Source: Clostridiales bacterium oral taxon 876 str. F0540
GTDB lineage: Bacteria > Bacillota > Clostridia > Clostridiales > Clostridiaceae
Direction: 5' to 3'
Assembly (NCBI GenBank): GCA_000466585.1
Contig: KE993461.1
Coordinates: 46,952-110,951, forward strand
DNA: 64,000 nucleotides
The position numbers and the translations under genes are program-made. Shown piece after piece: positions 52,315-61,831 of this stretch (position 1 is its first letter; each line of letters starts with the position of its first letter). Under the pieces are notes generated by a model. It did not search any database. It was not told the origin of the DNA and saw only the letters and a list, made by a program, of their open reading frames with translations.

Positions 52315-54819
52315 CTATGCCATTCTTCCGCAGCAGTTTTTGTATTTCTTTCCTGAGCCGCATGGGCAAGGATCATTTCTCCCAACCTTGCTTTCTTTTT
52401 TTACTGGCTGCTTAGGTAATGAATCATCCTGATTTGTTGATGTTTCAACTGCAACTTTTTCTCTTTCAGGTGCTTTTTCAACTTGAACGTGGAATAAATA
52501 TTTAACAGTGTCTATTTTTATGTTATAAATCATTTCATCAAACATTTCACTGCCTTCAAATTGATAAGCCTGAACCGGATCCTGCTGTTTGTATGCTCTA
52601 AGTCCTATACCTTGCTTTAAGTGATCCATATTATCAATATGATCCATCCACTTAGTATCTACTACTCTAAGAAGTATGACTCTCTCAATTTCTCTCATCT
52701 GCTCAGATCCAAAGTCTTCTTCCTTAGCATTGTATATTGACATAGCTATTTCTAAAAGATTCTCTTTGATCTCCTGGTTTGATAGCTTAGCAAGCTCTTC
52801 GAGATTAATAATTCCCTTAGGAAGATATATTTCTTCAAGATAAGAAATTAGTTTTGCAAGATCATTTTCAAATTCTTCATCAACACCTGATATATGAGAA
52901 TCTACAACACTGAAAACCACATTTTCAATCATTTCTTTTATTTGCTGTTGTATATTTTCTCCCTCAAGAACCTGGGAACGCTGCTTGTAGATAATTTCTC
53001 TTTGCGTATTCATTACATCATCGTAGCCCAATAATGTTTTTCTTATATCAAAGTTATTGCCTTCTACCTTCTTTTGAGCGTTTTCAATGGCGCTTGTAAC
53101 CATTTTGCTTTCAATAGCTTCATCATCTCCAAGACCTAATTTTTCAACCATGCCTTGAAGTCTTTCAGAGCCAAATATTCTCATTAAATCATCTTCAAGA
53201 GATACATAGAATCTTGATTCTCCTGGATCTCCCTGACGCCCGGAACGTCCTCTAAGCTGATTATCTATACGTCTTGATTCATGTCTTTCTGTTCCAATAA
53301 TCTTAAGGCCACCAACGTCTGCTACACCTTCACCAAGTTTAATGTCAGTACCACGACCAGCCATATTTGTAGCTATTGTTACCATTCCTTTTTCGCCTGC
53401 ATGAGATATTATTTCAGCTTCAAGGTCATGATACTTAGCGTTCAGCACTTGATGCGGTATACCCTTTTTCTTTAAAAGGGCAGAAACAACTTCCGATTTT
53501 TCTATACTTACGGTACCCACAAGAACCGGCTGACCCTTTGCATAGGTTTCTGCAATTTCTTCTACAACTGCAAGGAACTTACCCTTCTCAGTTTTATAAA
53601 CTAAGTCAGGCTGATCTATTCTTATCATTGGTTTATTGGTTGGAATTACAACAACATCAAGCCCATATATTTCTCTAAATTCAGTTTCTTCTGTAAGAGC
53701 AGTACCTGTCATACCGGATAGCTTTGTATACATTCTAAAATAATTTTGGAAGGTTATTGTTGCTAAAGTTTTTGATTCCTTTTGAACCTTAACTCCTTCT
53801 TTTGCCTCAATTGCCTGGTGAAGACCATCACTGTATCTTCTTCCTTCCATAAGTCTTCCTGTAAACTCATCTACAATAACAATTTCTCCATCTTTTACGA
53901 TGTAATCTTTATCGTTTTTCATGTTATAGTTCGCCTTAAGGGCCTGAACTACGTGATGCTGGATTTCCATATTAGCCGCATCAGTATAGTTCTCAAGTCC
54001 AAAGAATTTTTCTGCTTTATGAACACCATCATCTGTAAGCATAACTGCTCCAGCTTTTTCATCTACAGTATAGTCCTTCTCCTTAAGGAGCGTTTTTACA
54101 AACATATCCGCAATTCTATATAATTCTGTTGATTTGTCGCCCTCTCCAGAAATAATAAGAGGAGTTCTAGCCTCATCTATAAGGATAGAGTCTACTTCGT
54201 CTACAATTGCAAAGTTTAGTTCTCTTTGAACCTTTTCTTCCTTGTATATAACCATATTGTCTCTTAAATAGTCAAAACCAAACTCATTATTTGTTCCGTA
54301 AGTTATATCTGAATTATAAGCTTCTCTTCTTTGATCATTATTTAAGTTATGGAGAATAACGCCAACACTTAATCCTAAAAATTCATAAACCTGCCCCATC
54401 CAGTCTCTATCTCTGTTTGCAAGATAGTCATTAACTGTAACAACATGTACTCCCTTCCCAGCAATAGCATTTAAATATGCTGGAAGTATTGCTGTCTGCG
54501 TCTTTCCTTCACCGGTTCTCATTTCCGATATTCTTCCCTGGTGAAGTACTATACCTCCTATAAGCTGTACTCTGTAATGCTTTGTTCCAAGAACTCTCCA
54601 CGCTGCTTCTCTACAAACAGCAAAAGCTTCAGGAAGAAGATCATCTAAAGTTTCTCCTTTAGCATATCTATCTTTAAATTCCTGTGTTTTAGCTTTAAGC
54701 TCTTCGTCACTTAAGCTCTGCATTTTTGAATCAAAGGCTTCTATTTTATCTACTATTGGAAGTATCTTTTTCACTTGTCTTTCACTATAACTTCCAAATA
54801 TCTTATTTAGTACACCCAT
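52315..54819 (-). CDS. secA: Preprotein translocase motor SecA
   Basis: 834 aa from ATG 54819 (GAGG 9 nt upstream; two earlier ATG/GTG codons sit on or next to it). DEAD-like motor: Walker A MRTGEGKTQTA near 100, DEVDSILIDEART near 205, RGTDIKLGEGV and QLRGRSGRQGDPG. C-terminal SEC-C zinc motif NDPCPCGSGKKYKNCC. Drives Sec export. Located between hpf and prfB, the canonical clostridial order. Confidence 0.98.
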   Translation of the reverse strand: MGVLNKIFGSYSERQVKKILPIVDKIEAFDSKMQSLSDEELKAKTQEFKDRYAKGETLDDLLPEAFAVCREAAWRVLGTKHYRVQLIGGIVLHQGRISEMRTGEGKTQTAILPAYLNAIAGKGVHVVTVNDYLANRDRDWMGQVYEFLGLSVGVILHNLNNDQRREAYNSDITYGTNNEFGFDYLRDNMVIYKEEKVQRELNFAIVDEVDSILIDEARTPLIISGEGDKSTELYRIADMFVKTLLKEKDYTVDEKAGAVMLTDDGVHKAEKFFGLENYTDAANMEIQHHVVQALKANYNMKNDKDYIVKDGEIVIVDEFTGRLMEGRRYSDGLHQAIEAKEGVKVQKESKTLATITFQNYFRMYTKLSGMTGTALTEETEFREIYGLDVVVIPTNKPMIRIDQPDLVYKTEKGKFLAVVEEIAETYAKGQPVLVGTVSIEKSEVVSALLKKKGIPHQVLNAKYHDLEAEIISHAGEKGMVTIATNMAGRGTDIKLGEGVADVGGLKIIGTERHESRRIDNQLRGRSGRQGDPGESRFYVSLEDDLMRIFGSERLQGMVEKLGLGDDEAIESKMVTSAIENAQKKVEGNNFDIRKTLLGYDDVMNTQREIIYKQRSQVLEGENIQQQIKEMIENVVFSVVDSHISGVDEEFENDLAKLISYLEEIYLPKGIINLEELAKLSNQEIKENLLEIAMSIYNAKEEDFGSEQMREIERVILLRVVDTKWMDHIDNMDHLKQGIGLRAYKQQDPVQAYQFEGSEMFDEMIYNIKIDTVKYLFHVQVEKAPEREKVAVETSTNQDDSLPKQPVKKESKVGRNDPCPCGSGKKYKNCCGRMA

Positions 54820-54959
54820 ATTTTTCATCCTCACTATCTTATTAAATTAAATATTATTTCCAATACACTTATACTTAATAGATTATACCATCTAATGTAA
54901 TGTCATTCAACTTTATTGTATGTAAGTTGTGAGTAATTAACAATAAATTTACTGTTTTT

Positions 54960-54998
54960 TACAAATACAAAGAGCATAAGCACTATCGCTTATGCTCT
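54960..54998 (-). terminator. Terminator of hpf
   Basis: AGAGCATAAGC (54971-54981) pairs with GCTTATGCTCT (54988-54998); TTTGTATTTG on the minus strand. Confidence 0.85.
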
Positions 54999-55013
54999 AA
55001 AAAGCTTTATATA

Positions 55014-55547
55014 TTAGAATTCCGGTTCAATTAAACCATAATTTCCATCTTTCCTCTTATAAACTACATTTACATCTCCGCTTTTATCATTCGAATAAAC
55101 AAAGAAATCATGGCCCAGTAAATCCATTTGAAGTACCGCTTCCTCGGCAGACATTGGTTTTATAGCAAATCTCTTAGTTCTAACGATAGAAGGTTCTTTT
55201 TCCTCATCGTTGCTTTGGAAAGCTGCAACTTCTTGATATTTAAGTGGAGAGTTGACATGATATTTTCTTTCAAGTCTTGATTTATGTTTTACCATCTGTC
55301 TTTCAAGCTTATCGCTAACTATATCTATTGCTGCATACATATCAGTATTTGCTTCCTCACTTCTAAGCAAAACACCATTAAACCTTATAGTAACTTCTAT
55401 TATTTGTCTTGCCTTCTGAACACTTACAGTAACGAAAGCTTCCTGGTCATCTTCGAAAAACTTATCCAACCTGGACAACTTTTTCTCAATCGCATTTCTT
55501 AGTCCTTCTGTAACCTCAATATTTTTTCCTAATATATTTACCTTCAT
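55014..55547 (-). CDS. hpf: Ribosome hibernation-promoting factor, long form
   Basis: 177 aa from ATG 55547 after GAGGGGC. N-terminal S30AE/YfiA domain (1-100; VNILGKNIEVTEGLRNAIEKKLSRLDKFF) and the long-form C-terminal dimerisation domain (from about 120; RFAIKPMSAEEAVLQMDLLGHDFFVYSN) that makes 100S ribosomes. Upstream on the same strand is a raiA-like structured RNA with its own terminator, so hpf must have a separate promoter in the 55548-55824 region. Confidence 0.96.
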   Translation of the reverse strand: MKVNILGKNIEVTEGLRNAIEKKLSRLDKFFEDDQEAFVTVSVQKARQIIEVTIRFNGVLLRSEEANTDMYAAIDIVSDKLERQMVKHKSRLERKYHVNSPLKYQEVAAFQSNDEEKEPSIVRTKRFAIKPMSAEEAVLQMDLLGHDFFVYSNDKSGDVNVVYKRKDGNYGLIEPEF

Positions 55548-55824
55548 AAACACAGCCCCTCTCTACCTATATTAGGTATTAATATACTGGTTTTATAGTT
55601 TACTCGCATAAAGTTTAACTTATGCTGTTTAAGTGAAATTTGTTACTAATATTTTATAACTGTTTTTTAAAAATAACAAGCATTTTTTAGTCAATTTACA
55701 AAATATTAAATAAATTGCTATATTATTTTTCTATGTTTTTTCTCTTTATAATTATATGTACTTTTAAAATTTATATCCTAAAGTATTTTAGTTAAATTTT
55801 TCAAAACAATAGAATTACTTCTTA
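55548..55824. other. hpf upstream region
   Basis: 277 bases, very AT-rich, no ORF with a ribosome site. It should contain the hpf promoter, but I see no clear SigA consensus, only a GCATAA...TTATGC inverted repeat near 55609-55633; an alternative sigma factor is possible. Confidence 0.4.
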
Positions 55825-55866
55825 AATAAAAAAATAAAATACAGCAGTCTAAAAGACCGCTGTATT
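55825..55866 (-). terminator. Strong terminator of the raiA-like RNA
   Basis: AATACAGCAGTCT (55838-55850) pairs with AGACCGCTGTATT (55854-55866) with one mismatch-type wobble; long T run (TTTTATTTTTTT) follows on the minus strand. Confidence 0.92.
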
Positions 55867-56090
55867 ACACTACTTTTTGATATTAAGTCAGCTGACCTGG
55901 TCTTTGACCCCACACTCGCCTGCTGGAGCTTTCGCTACCCGGAATCAACCTCTCACTAATAACCCTCTCGTTTAAAAACGGCAGGACTTACCTCTAAGCC
56001 GCACCATGCTCATTAAAACTTTGTTTAACTTACGTGGGTCGTTTCGCCTGCGACTGGCATCGACTTTCAACCACAAACCTAACTTAATAC
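55826..56090 (-). ncRNA. raiA-type structured RNA
   Basis: About 205 nt of G/C-richer sequence in an otherwise AT-rich gap, directly upstream of hpf (raiA), the locus that names this RNA family. Ends TTAAGTTAG (56087-56079) and CTGACTTAA (55891-55883) pair over 9 bp. Inside are GTTTGTGG...CCAC...AAAC with GTCG/CGAC and GCC/GGC stems, AGC-GAAA-GCT, and GGTC-AAA-GACC hairpins. It has a promoter just before it and a terminator just after, so it is an independent RNA. Family call is by position and structure; function unknown. Confidence 0.75.
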
Positions 56091-56096
56091 ATTATA

Positions 56097-56124
56097 ATTA
56101 TAACCTACTTTTTGCTATAGTCAA
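56097..56124 (-). promoter_or_regulatory. Promoter of the raiA-like RNA
   Basis: Minus strand -35 TTGACT (56124-56119), 16-bp spacer, -10 TATAAT (56102-56097), inside the 3' end of comF. A second TATAAT overlaps the start. Predicts a 5' end near 56090, one or two bases before the closing stem. Confidence 0.85.
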
Positions 56125-56769
56125 GATAGTAACTTTTTCCGCACCTTTGTTCATCAGTTCATTAGCACAGTAATATGAGGTTGCTCCAGTTGTAATTACA
56201 TCATCTATAAGTAATATTCTTTTATTTGTAAGTATGCTCTTATTTTTAACTTTAAAGCACGAGCTTAGATTTTCCCATCTATTTTCGTCATTTAAGCCTA
56301 TCTGATCTTTAGTCTCACTTGATTTTATAAGAATTTCTTCTGTCTTAACCTCAAAGTGTTCAGAAATTAAAGATGCTAAAAATTTGCTTTGATTAAAGCC
56401 TCTTTTTCTTAAGGCTTTAGCTGTCATAGGAATATAACTTATTAGATTGTATTCTATCCTATTAGTATTTATCAAATCTATAAGAAGACTTGCTAAAAAC
56501 TCACCTGCTAGAAAGTCACTTTTATATTTTAATCTTTTTATCAAATCTGCTATAATTGTACTATAATATGCAGCACTAAGGCATTGAAGTTTTGAGTCGT
56601 CTTTCTTTATAGTAAAACTTTTATTATAAAACTCTATTTTACTAAAGCATTTGCTGCAAACAAGCTTTTCATTCACATTATCAGAATTACATACTATGCA
56701 ATTTTCATTTGTGCTATAAATAACACTCAATAAGCTTTGTTTTATAAATCTAATAAACTCATTTCCCAT
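56098..56769 (-). CDS. comF: ComF family phosphoribosyltransferase-like protein
   Basis: 223 aa, ATG 56769. N-terminal four-cysteine zinc finger (CIVCNSDNVNEKLVCSKC, 25-42), then a PRTase domain with ILLIDDVITTGATSYYC near 188 (PRPP loop). ComF aids DNA uptake or recombination of incoming strands. Overlaps the ComFA-like gene by 28 nt, so it is translationally coupled; the promoter of the raiA-like RNA lies in its last codons. Confidence 0.92.
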   Translation of the reverse strand: MGNEFIRFIKQSLLSVIYSTNENCIVCNSDNVNEKLVCSKCFSKIEFYNKSFTIKKDDSKLQCLSAAYYSTIIADLIKRLKYKSDFLAGEFLASLLIDLINTNRIEYNLISYIPMTAKALRKRGFNQSKFLASLISEHFEVKTEEILIKSSETKDQIGLNDENRWENLSSCFKVKNKSILTNKRILLIDDVITTGATSYYCANELMNKGAEKVTILTIAKSRL

Positions 56770-57767
56770 GCTTCTTTATTGAAGTGCCTAATTATGCTTT
56801 TAGCTTTATCCATATTATCATTTTCCGAATTAGCTAAAAATATAACCTCCGAATTTCTTAACTTATCACTTCTTCCAACCTTTCCACAAAAGTAAACAAG
56901 TTTTTTATAATTAAAGAACAAGTCATCTGAGGAATACACTACTATATCTGTATCATTTAGGCTTACAAACCTATCCTTATAGTCATTAGTAACTAAAATA
57001 GCTCTTTTAATTATCGCAAAGTTATAAAGTACTTTTTCATCGCTTTCATCACCAATATAATACATTATATTTTTACTTAAACTACTTCTAAAATTACTCA
57101 AATATGAGAAAACACTATGCACTTTTTCTCTGTTTGTTACGTATATTACAACTTTTCTATCGTTCTCAATAGAAAAATTAAGGTAATCATAAATTAAGTA
57201 CGGGATTTCTTTATCCAAATCTATTCTGGTAATAACATAGCGAGGTTCTGCCAGAGGTTTTTTATTTCCTCTAGTAGGTATAATTATATCCCTTTGATGT
57301 TTAAATATACCTTCTATGGAAGAACAAATAATCTTTCCTTCTTTTTTTACACACTTAATAGCTAAATCCATAATTTCATAATTGTTATATTCTGAAAAGC
57401 TGCCGCAATCATCATAAATAACTAAATCATACTTTTCACTAATTCTTATTGCATTTTTGTAATTACATATGTTTAATAAAGCATTAACTGGTGTAAGAGA
57501 GTTCCTAATGTAGCTGTATTCTCTGCAATTACTATATCTTTTGATTAAGTTCAATATTTGAATATTATTTTCTCTTTCCTCAGTAATATATAGAATCTTT
57601 TTCCCATTTTCTATACAAGTTAATATTGTTTTAAGAAATATATCTGGTGAAGCATACGGAGGACTTATGACATTAAGTACCTTTTCTTTTCCATGACTCC
57701 AATTTAATATACTCTCACTAATTTTATCTTTATAATTTACAAAGCTGGAAGTTTTATAAATTATCAT
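56742..57767 (-). CDS. Degenerate ComFA-like helicase lacking Walker A
   Basis: 341 aa, ATG 57767 after AAGGGGT. By position (directly before comF) and by motif VI CGKVGRSDKLRNSEVIFLA it is a ComFA-type SF2 helicase remnant. But the expected GxGKT is replaced by SPPYASPDIFLK (near 35-46), and motif II is DLVIYDDCGSF rather than DEVD/DEAD. RecA-like half 2 is visible (VVIYVTNREKVHSVFSYL). ATP hydrolysis is improbable; it may be a structural partner of ComF. Reading frame is intact, so it is not a pseudogene. Confidence 0.82.
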   Translation of the reverse strand: MIIYKTSSFVNYKDKISESILNWSHGKEKVLNVISPPYASPDIFLKTILTCIENGKKILYITEERENNIQILNLIKRYSNCREYSYIRNSLTPVNALLNICNYKNAIRISEKYDLVIYDDCGSFSEYNNYEIMDLAIKCVKKEGKIICSSIEGIFKHQRDIIIPTRGNKKPLAEPRYVITRIDLDKEIPYLIYDYLNFSIENDRKVVIYVTNREKVHSVFSYLSNFRSSLSKNIMYYIGDESDEKVLYNFAIIKRAILVTNDYKDRFVSLNDTDIVVYSSDDLFFNYKKLVYFCGKVGRSDKLRNSEVIFLANSENDNMDKAKSIIRHFNKEAWEMSLLDL

Positions 57768-57791
57768 GTCTATACCCCTTCGAAAACATAA

Positions 57792-60044
57792 TTAATTTTC
57801 TTTTAAATCTTTACCATTGCTATCAATTATCACATTACTATCTATAATATCTGATATTCTCCATTTTAGTGCAGAATATCTATCAAAGCTTCTATTATTG
57901 CTTATCATAAATTGTACAGCCTTTATAGAACCTACTAAGACTACCATTTGTTTTGCCCTTGTTATTCCCGTATAAAGTAAATTTTTATTCATTAAAAGAG
58001 GAGCCCCCATAAACGCAGGTATAATAACAACCGGGAATTCGCTACCTTGGCTTTTATGAATAGTTATGGCGTACGCTAAATCCAATTCATCAAAAAATGT
58101 ATTTTCATATATTACTCTTCTTTCTTCATCAAACAATACTGTCATTGTGTCATTATCTTCATCTATATTTTCAATATAACCTACATCTCCGTTAAAAACT
58201 CCAAGTCCCTCTTCTCCATCATCGTTAACTCTGTTCCATTTAATACTGTAATTGTTTTTGACCTGCATAACTTTATCTCCAGTTCTAAATATCATATCTC
58301 TAAACGGTCTTTCAGCCTTTTGAGGGTGCTTAGGATTTAATATATTTTGGAGCTCTTTATTTAGATTTAATACCCCAAGGACTCCTTTCCTCATAGGAGA
58401 TAAGATTTGAATCTGCTTATCCTTGTTCCATTTTTTATTAAACTTTGGCAATCTTGTATTAATTAGATCAATAATAGTACTTAAGGTTTCATTTTGATTT
58501 TCATTTCTTATAAAATAAAAATCTTTATTTTTTTCATTTAAAAGAGGCATTTCTCCATTATTTATTTTATGTGCATTTACGATAATCATGCTCTCTTGAG
58601 CCTGTCTAAATATATGTTTAAGTCTTACAACCTTTACACATTTACTTTCAATTATGTCTCTCAGAACATTTCCAGGCCCTACAGATGGAAGCTGATCCAC
58701 ATCGCCAACAATAATTACTCTTGTACCTATTCCCACAGCCTTTAAAAGGCTATTCATAAGCATTATATCAATCATGGAAGCTTCGTCTACAATAACAACA
58801 TCACACTCTAAAGGTGATCCTTCATCCTTAATAAATTCTAATGACTCTTCATCCTCAACCCCTAGCTCCAATAGCCTATGAATAGTCTTAGCTTCCCTTC
58901 CGGTAGCTTCACTCATCCTTTTAGCAGCCCTTCCTGTCGGAGCTGCCATAAATACTTTCATTCCAGCTTTTTCAAAAATATCTGTAATGCAATTAATTAT
59001 AGTAGTTTTTCCTGTACCTGGGCCTCCGGTTATAACTTCGATTCCACTTTGTACAGCGCCAATAATTGCTTCTATTTGAGAATCAGCAAACTTTATATTA
59101 TTCCTATTTTCAAACTGTTGAATTTCAAATTGGACATCTGTATTAATAAGCTCATAATCAGTAAAAGATAAGTTTATAATTTTTTTAGTTACGCTAAGTT
59201 CACAATAATAAAAAGGAAGTGAAAACACACATTTTTCATTATTAATCACTTCTACTTTTATTTTACCTTCTAATGTATTATCATAAAGTACTTTTTCTAT
59301 TTCATCTTCTGCTACCCCAAGAATATTCCTACCTTCTTTAAGCAATTGCTCAAGAGGTATATAGGTGTTACCCATTGCACAAAAATCGTTTATGATATAA
59401 TTTATTCCGCTTCCTATCCTAAAGGGAGAGCTTGATTCAACTCCTAAACTTCTTGCAATTTTATCAGCAGTCTTAAAGCCAATTCCCGAAATTTCCTCTG
59501 TTAATATATACGGATTTTGTTTAACAATATCAATAGACGCTGCACCAAATCTTTTATATATTTTTACGCATTGATTTGTTGTTACTCCATAGCTTTGAAG
59601 AAATAGCATAATATTTTTAACTTCTCTTTGTTTTAAATAGGACTCCCTAATTACTTGAATCTTTTTATCGCCTATCCCTTCTATTTCTTCCAGCCTATCT
59701 ATATCATTATCTAAAATTTCTAAGGCCTTATCTCCAAACTTGCCAACAATTTTCTTTGCGGTTATTGGTCCAATCCCAGTAATAATTCCGGAAGAAAGAT
59801 ATTTCTCAATCCCTGCAGAAGTAGTAGGTAAAATTTCTTCATAACTTTCTACATTAAATTGTTTCCCAAATTGTGGATGTATATCCCAATTACCTTGGAA
59901 CTTAAAACTTTGGCCTTCTGAAATATTAGGTATATACCCTTTAATTGCAATTTTTATCTTATTATCAACTATATGCGCAATTACAAACCCATTTTCATCA
60001 TTCTGAAATACTATATCATCAATTACTCCATGTATTTCTGGCAT
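57792..60044 (-). CDS. recD2: RecD2-type SF1B DNA helicase
   Basis: 750 aa. N-terminal OB-like and HhH domains (GIITGIGPITAKKIVGKFG, IEGIGDKKIQVI), then the helicase: Walker A ITGGPGTGKTTI near 340, DVVIVDEASMID, GDVDQLPSVGPG, YAITIHKSQGSEFPVVI and GITRAKQMVVLVG. RecBC-independent RecD2; 5'-3' helicase in DNA repair. First gene of recD2-comFA-like-comF, 24 nt from the next gene. ATG 60044 after GAGAG. Confidence 0.95.
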   Translation of the reverse strand: MPEIHGVIDDIVFQNDENGFVIAHIVDNKIKIAIKGYIPNISEGQSFKFQGNWDIHPQFGKQFNVESYEEILPTTSAGIEKYLSSGIITGIGPITAKKIVGKFGDKALEILDNDIDRLEEIEGIGDKKIQVIRESYLKQREVKNIMLFLQSYGVTTNQCVKIYKRFGAASIDIVKQNPYILTEEISGIGFKTADKIARSLGVESSSPFRIGSGINYIINDFCAMGNTYIPLEQLLKEGRNILGVAEDEIEKVLYDNTLEGKIKVEVINNEKCVFSLPFYYCELSVTKKIINLSFTDYELINTDVQFEIQQFENRNNIKFADSQIEAIIGAVQSGIEVITGGPGTGKTTIINCITDIFEKAGMKVFMAAPTGRAAKRMSEATGREAKTIHRLLELGVEDEESLEFIKDEGSPLECDVVIVDEASMIDIMLMNSLLKAVGIGTRVIIVGDVDQLPSVGPGNVLRDIIESKCVKVVRLKHIFRQAQESMIIVNAHKINNGEMPLLNEKNKDFYFIRNENQNETLSTIIDLINTRLPKFNKKWNKDKQIQILSPMRKGVLGVLNLNKELQNILNPKHPQKAERPFRDMIFRTGDKVMQVKNNYSIKWNRVNDDGEEGLGVFNGDVGYIENIDEDNDTMTVLFDEERRVIYENTFFDELDLAYAITIHKSQGSEFPVVIIPAFMGAPLLMNKNLLYTGITRAKQMVVLVGSIKAVQFMISNNRSFDRYSALKWRISDIIDSNVIIDSNGKDLKEN

Positions 60045-60185
60045 ATAATCTCTCCTATACTCTATTAAATTGATTATTTTTAATAATAATCATAAATATA
60101 GAATACCCTATTATAATGGAATTCTCAACCTTATATAACTAATACAATTATTTCCAACCATAACCTTTTCTAACCTTAGTTTTAG

Positions 60186-60214
60186 TTGACTATAATCTTA
60201 ATAAAAATTACAAT
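60186..60214 (+). promoter_or_regulatory. nagA promoter
   Basis: -35 TTGACT (60186-60191), 17-bp spacer, -10 TACAAT (60209-60214), 32 bp before the start codon. Confidence 0.75.
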
Positions 60215-60246
60215 ATACTTAAATCAAATATTAAGGAGGCATAGAA

Positions 60247-61377
60247 ATGTTAATTAAAAATTGTAAAATAATATTTGAAGATAGAATAGAGTCAGGAAGC
60301 ATACTAATTAGAAACGGAAAAATAGAGAAAATTAATCCTTCTGAAATCGAATCTGATGCAGTAATAGATGCAAAAGGACTTTATGTATCTCCTGGCTTTA
60401 TTGATGTTCATATACATGGAGCAGGCGGTTTTGATACTATGGATGGAACAAAGGAGTCTATAAACGCCATAGCTAAAACTATTGCAAATTACGGAACTAC
60501 ATCCTTTCTTCCAACTACAATGACATGCGCCATAGATGATATTAAAAAAGCTGTTGAAATTTCACATGAATGTATGAGAGAAGGAACTGAAGGTGCAAAT
60601 GTAGTTGGTGTTCATCTTGAAGGTCCTTTTATAAGTCCAGCTATGATAGGGGCACAGAATCCCAACTTTATCCAAAAACCTTCTGTTGATACTTTTAATG
60701 ATATAGTTGGCAATAATATAGATGCAATAAAAAGCATAACCCTTGCTCCTGAAATAGAGGGTGCATCAGAACTTATTAAATATTTGAAAGAAAAAGGGAT
60801 TGTCGTTTCAATTGGTCATTCAAAAGCAACTTATGCTGAGGCCTTAGAAGGTATAAAAAATGGAATCGGCCATTCTACTCACCTTTATAACGCTATGACT
60901 CCTCTTCATCATAGAGAACCCGGAATAGTAGGGGCTATATTTGATACTGATATAACTACAGAAACTATTTCTGATGGAATTCATATTAGCTATCCCTCTT
61001 TAAGAGTGGCATATAAACAAAAGGGATTTAACAAAGTTTTACTTGTTACTGATGCCATGATGGCTTGCGGTATGCCTGAAGGGAAATACTCTCTTGGAGG
61101 TCAGGATGTTTTTGTAAAAGATGGGGCAGCCAGGCTAAAAGAGGGGAATTTAGCAGGTTCAATTCTAACGCTAGATAAAGCTATAAGAAATGTTTATAAA
61201 AATTCAAATTACGAGCTTTACGATATAGTTAAGATGGCTACTTACAACGGTGCTAAACACTGTAAGGTAGAAAATAAAAAAGGACTTATAAAAGAAGGTT
61301 ATGATGCAGATTTAGTTTTATTCGATGAAGATATAAATATTGAAAAAGTAATTATCTCAGGAAAAGTTTTTAAATAG
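60247..61377 (+). CDS. nagA: N-acetylglucosamine-6-phosphate deacetylase
   Basis: 376 aa, ATG 60247 after AAGGAGG. Amidohydrolase barrel with metal ligands PGFIDVHIHGAGG (HxH near 58-60), GVHLEGPFIS (Glu), IGHSKATY (His), GHSTHLYNAMTP (His) and LVTDAMMACG (Asp, catalytic). Makes glucosamine-6-phosphate in amino-sugar catabolism and wall recycling. nagB and nag transport genes are not adjacent. Confidence 0.96.
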   Translation: MLIKNCKIIFEDRIESGSILIRNGKIEKINPSEIESDAVIDAKGLYVSPGFIDVHIHGAGGFDTMDGTKESINAIAKTIANYGTTSFLPTTMTCAIDDIKKAVEISHECMREGTEGANVVGVHLEGPFISPAMIGAQNPNFIQKPSVDTFNDIVGNNIDAIKSITLAPEIEGASELIKYLKEKGIVVSIGHSKATYAEALEGIKNGIGHSTHLYNAMTPLHHREPGIVGAIFDTDITTETISDGIHISYPSLRVAYKQKGFNKVLLVTDAMMACGMPEGKYSLGGQDVFVKDGAARLKEGNLAGSILTLDKAIRNVYKNSNYELYDIVKMATYNGAKHCKVENKKGLIKEGYDADLVLFDEDINIEKVIISGKVFK

Positions 61378-61410
61378 TAATAAGCTCTAGCATAGCTAGA
61401 GCTTATTACT
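61377..61410. terminator. Bidirectional terminator after nagA
   Basis: AATAAGCTCTAGC / GCTAGAGCTTATT palindrome (61379-61406) with AT-rich tails on both sides. Confidence 0.85.
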
Positions 61411-61675
61411 ATTTATTTTCAATATAACTTGTTAGTCCTCTTTCAATGCCATATGAAATTAGTGGTATTCCAATAAGAGCAAGCAAAGAGCCTGTAATCG
61501 CTCCTGGATTAACCTTATATGCCCATTGCATAGTATTTATAAAATTAATAATAGAATATACAGATAAGAGTGCAGTACCAACTGCAATTATTCCAATAAC
61601 TACAAATAGTCTATTAAAACCAACTCTTACATTATGAAAAAACTTGACTAGTTTTTTACTCCATATATGCTTCAT
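61409..61675 (-). CDS. Small two-helix membrane protein, unknown
   Basis: 88 aa, ATG 61675 after AGAGGGAT. Basic N-terminus (KKLVKFFHNVRVGFNR), a first membrane helix at about 23-45 and a second at about 60-78, then GIERGLTSYIENK. No recognised family. Downstream terminator is shared with nagA. Confidence 0.7.
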   Translation of the reverse strand: MKHIWSKKLVKFFHNVRVGFNRLFVVIGIIAVGTALLSVYSIINFINTMQWAYKVNPGAITGSLLALIGIPLISYGIERGLTSYIENK

Positions 61676-61789
61676 TTACATCCCTCTTTTCCATTTTTCG
61701 CTTATAAAATATTTTTTACATCTTATTGAAAAATATTCTTTCATTATTTATTTTTGTAATAAAAGTATTTTTTAAACAAATTGTCTTTT

Positions 61790-61824
61790 AAAGTATATAA
61801 GACCGCTGACAATGTCAGCAGTCC
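61790..61824 (-). terminator. Terminator of metK
   Basis: GACCGCTGACA (61801-61811) pairs with TGTCAGCAGTC (61813-61823) with a G-U pair; T-rich ATATACTTT follows on the minus strand. Confidence 0.75.
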
Positions 61825-61831
61825 TATATTT

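Noticed and set aside
56742..57767. Pseudogene call for the ComFA-like frame
   Set aside because: 341 codons are open, with a good ribosome site and coupling to comF; motif loss without frame damage points to altered function.
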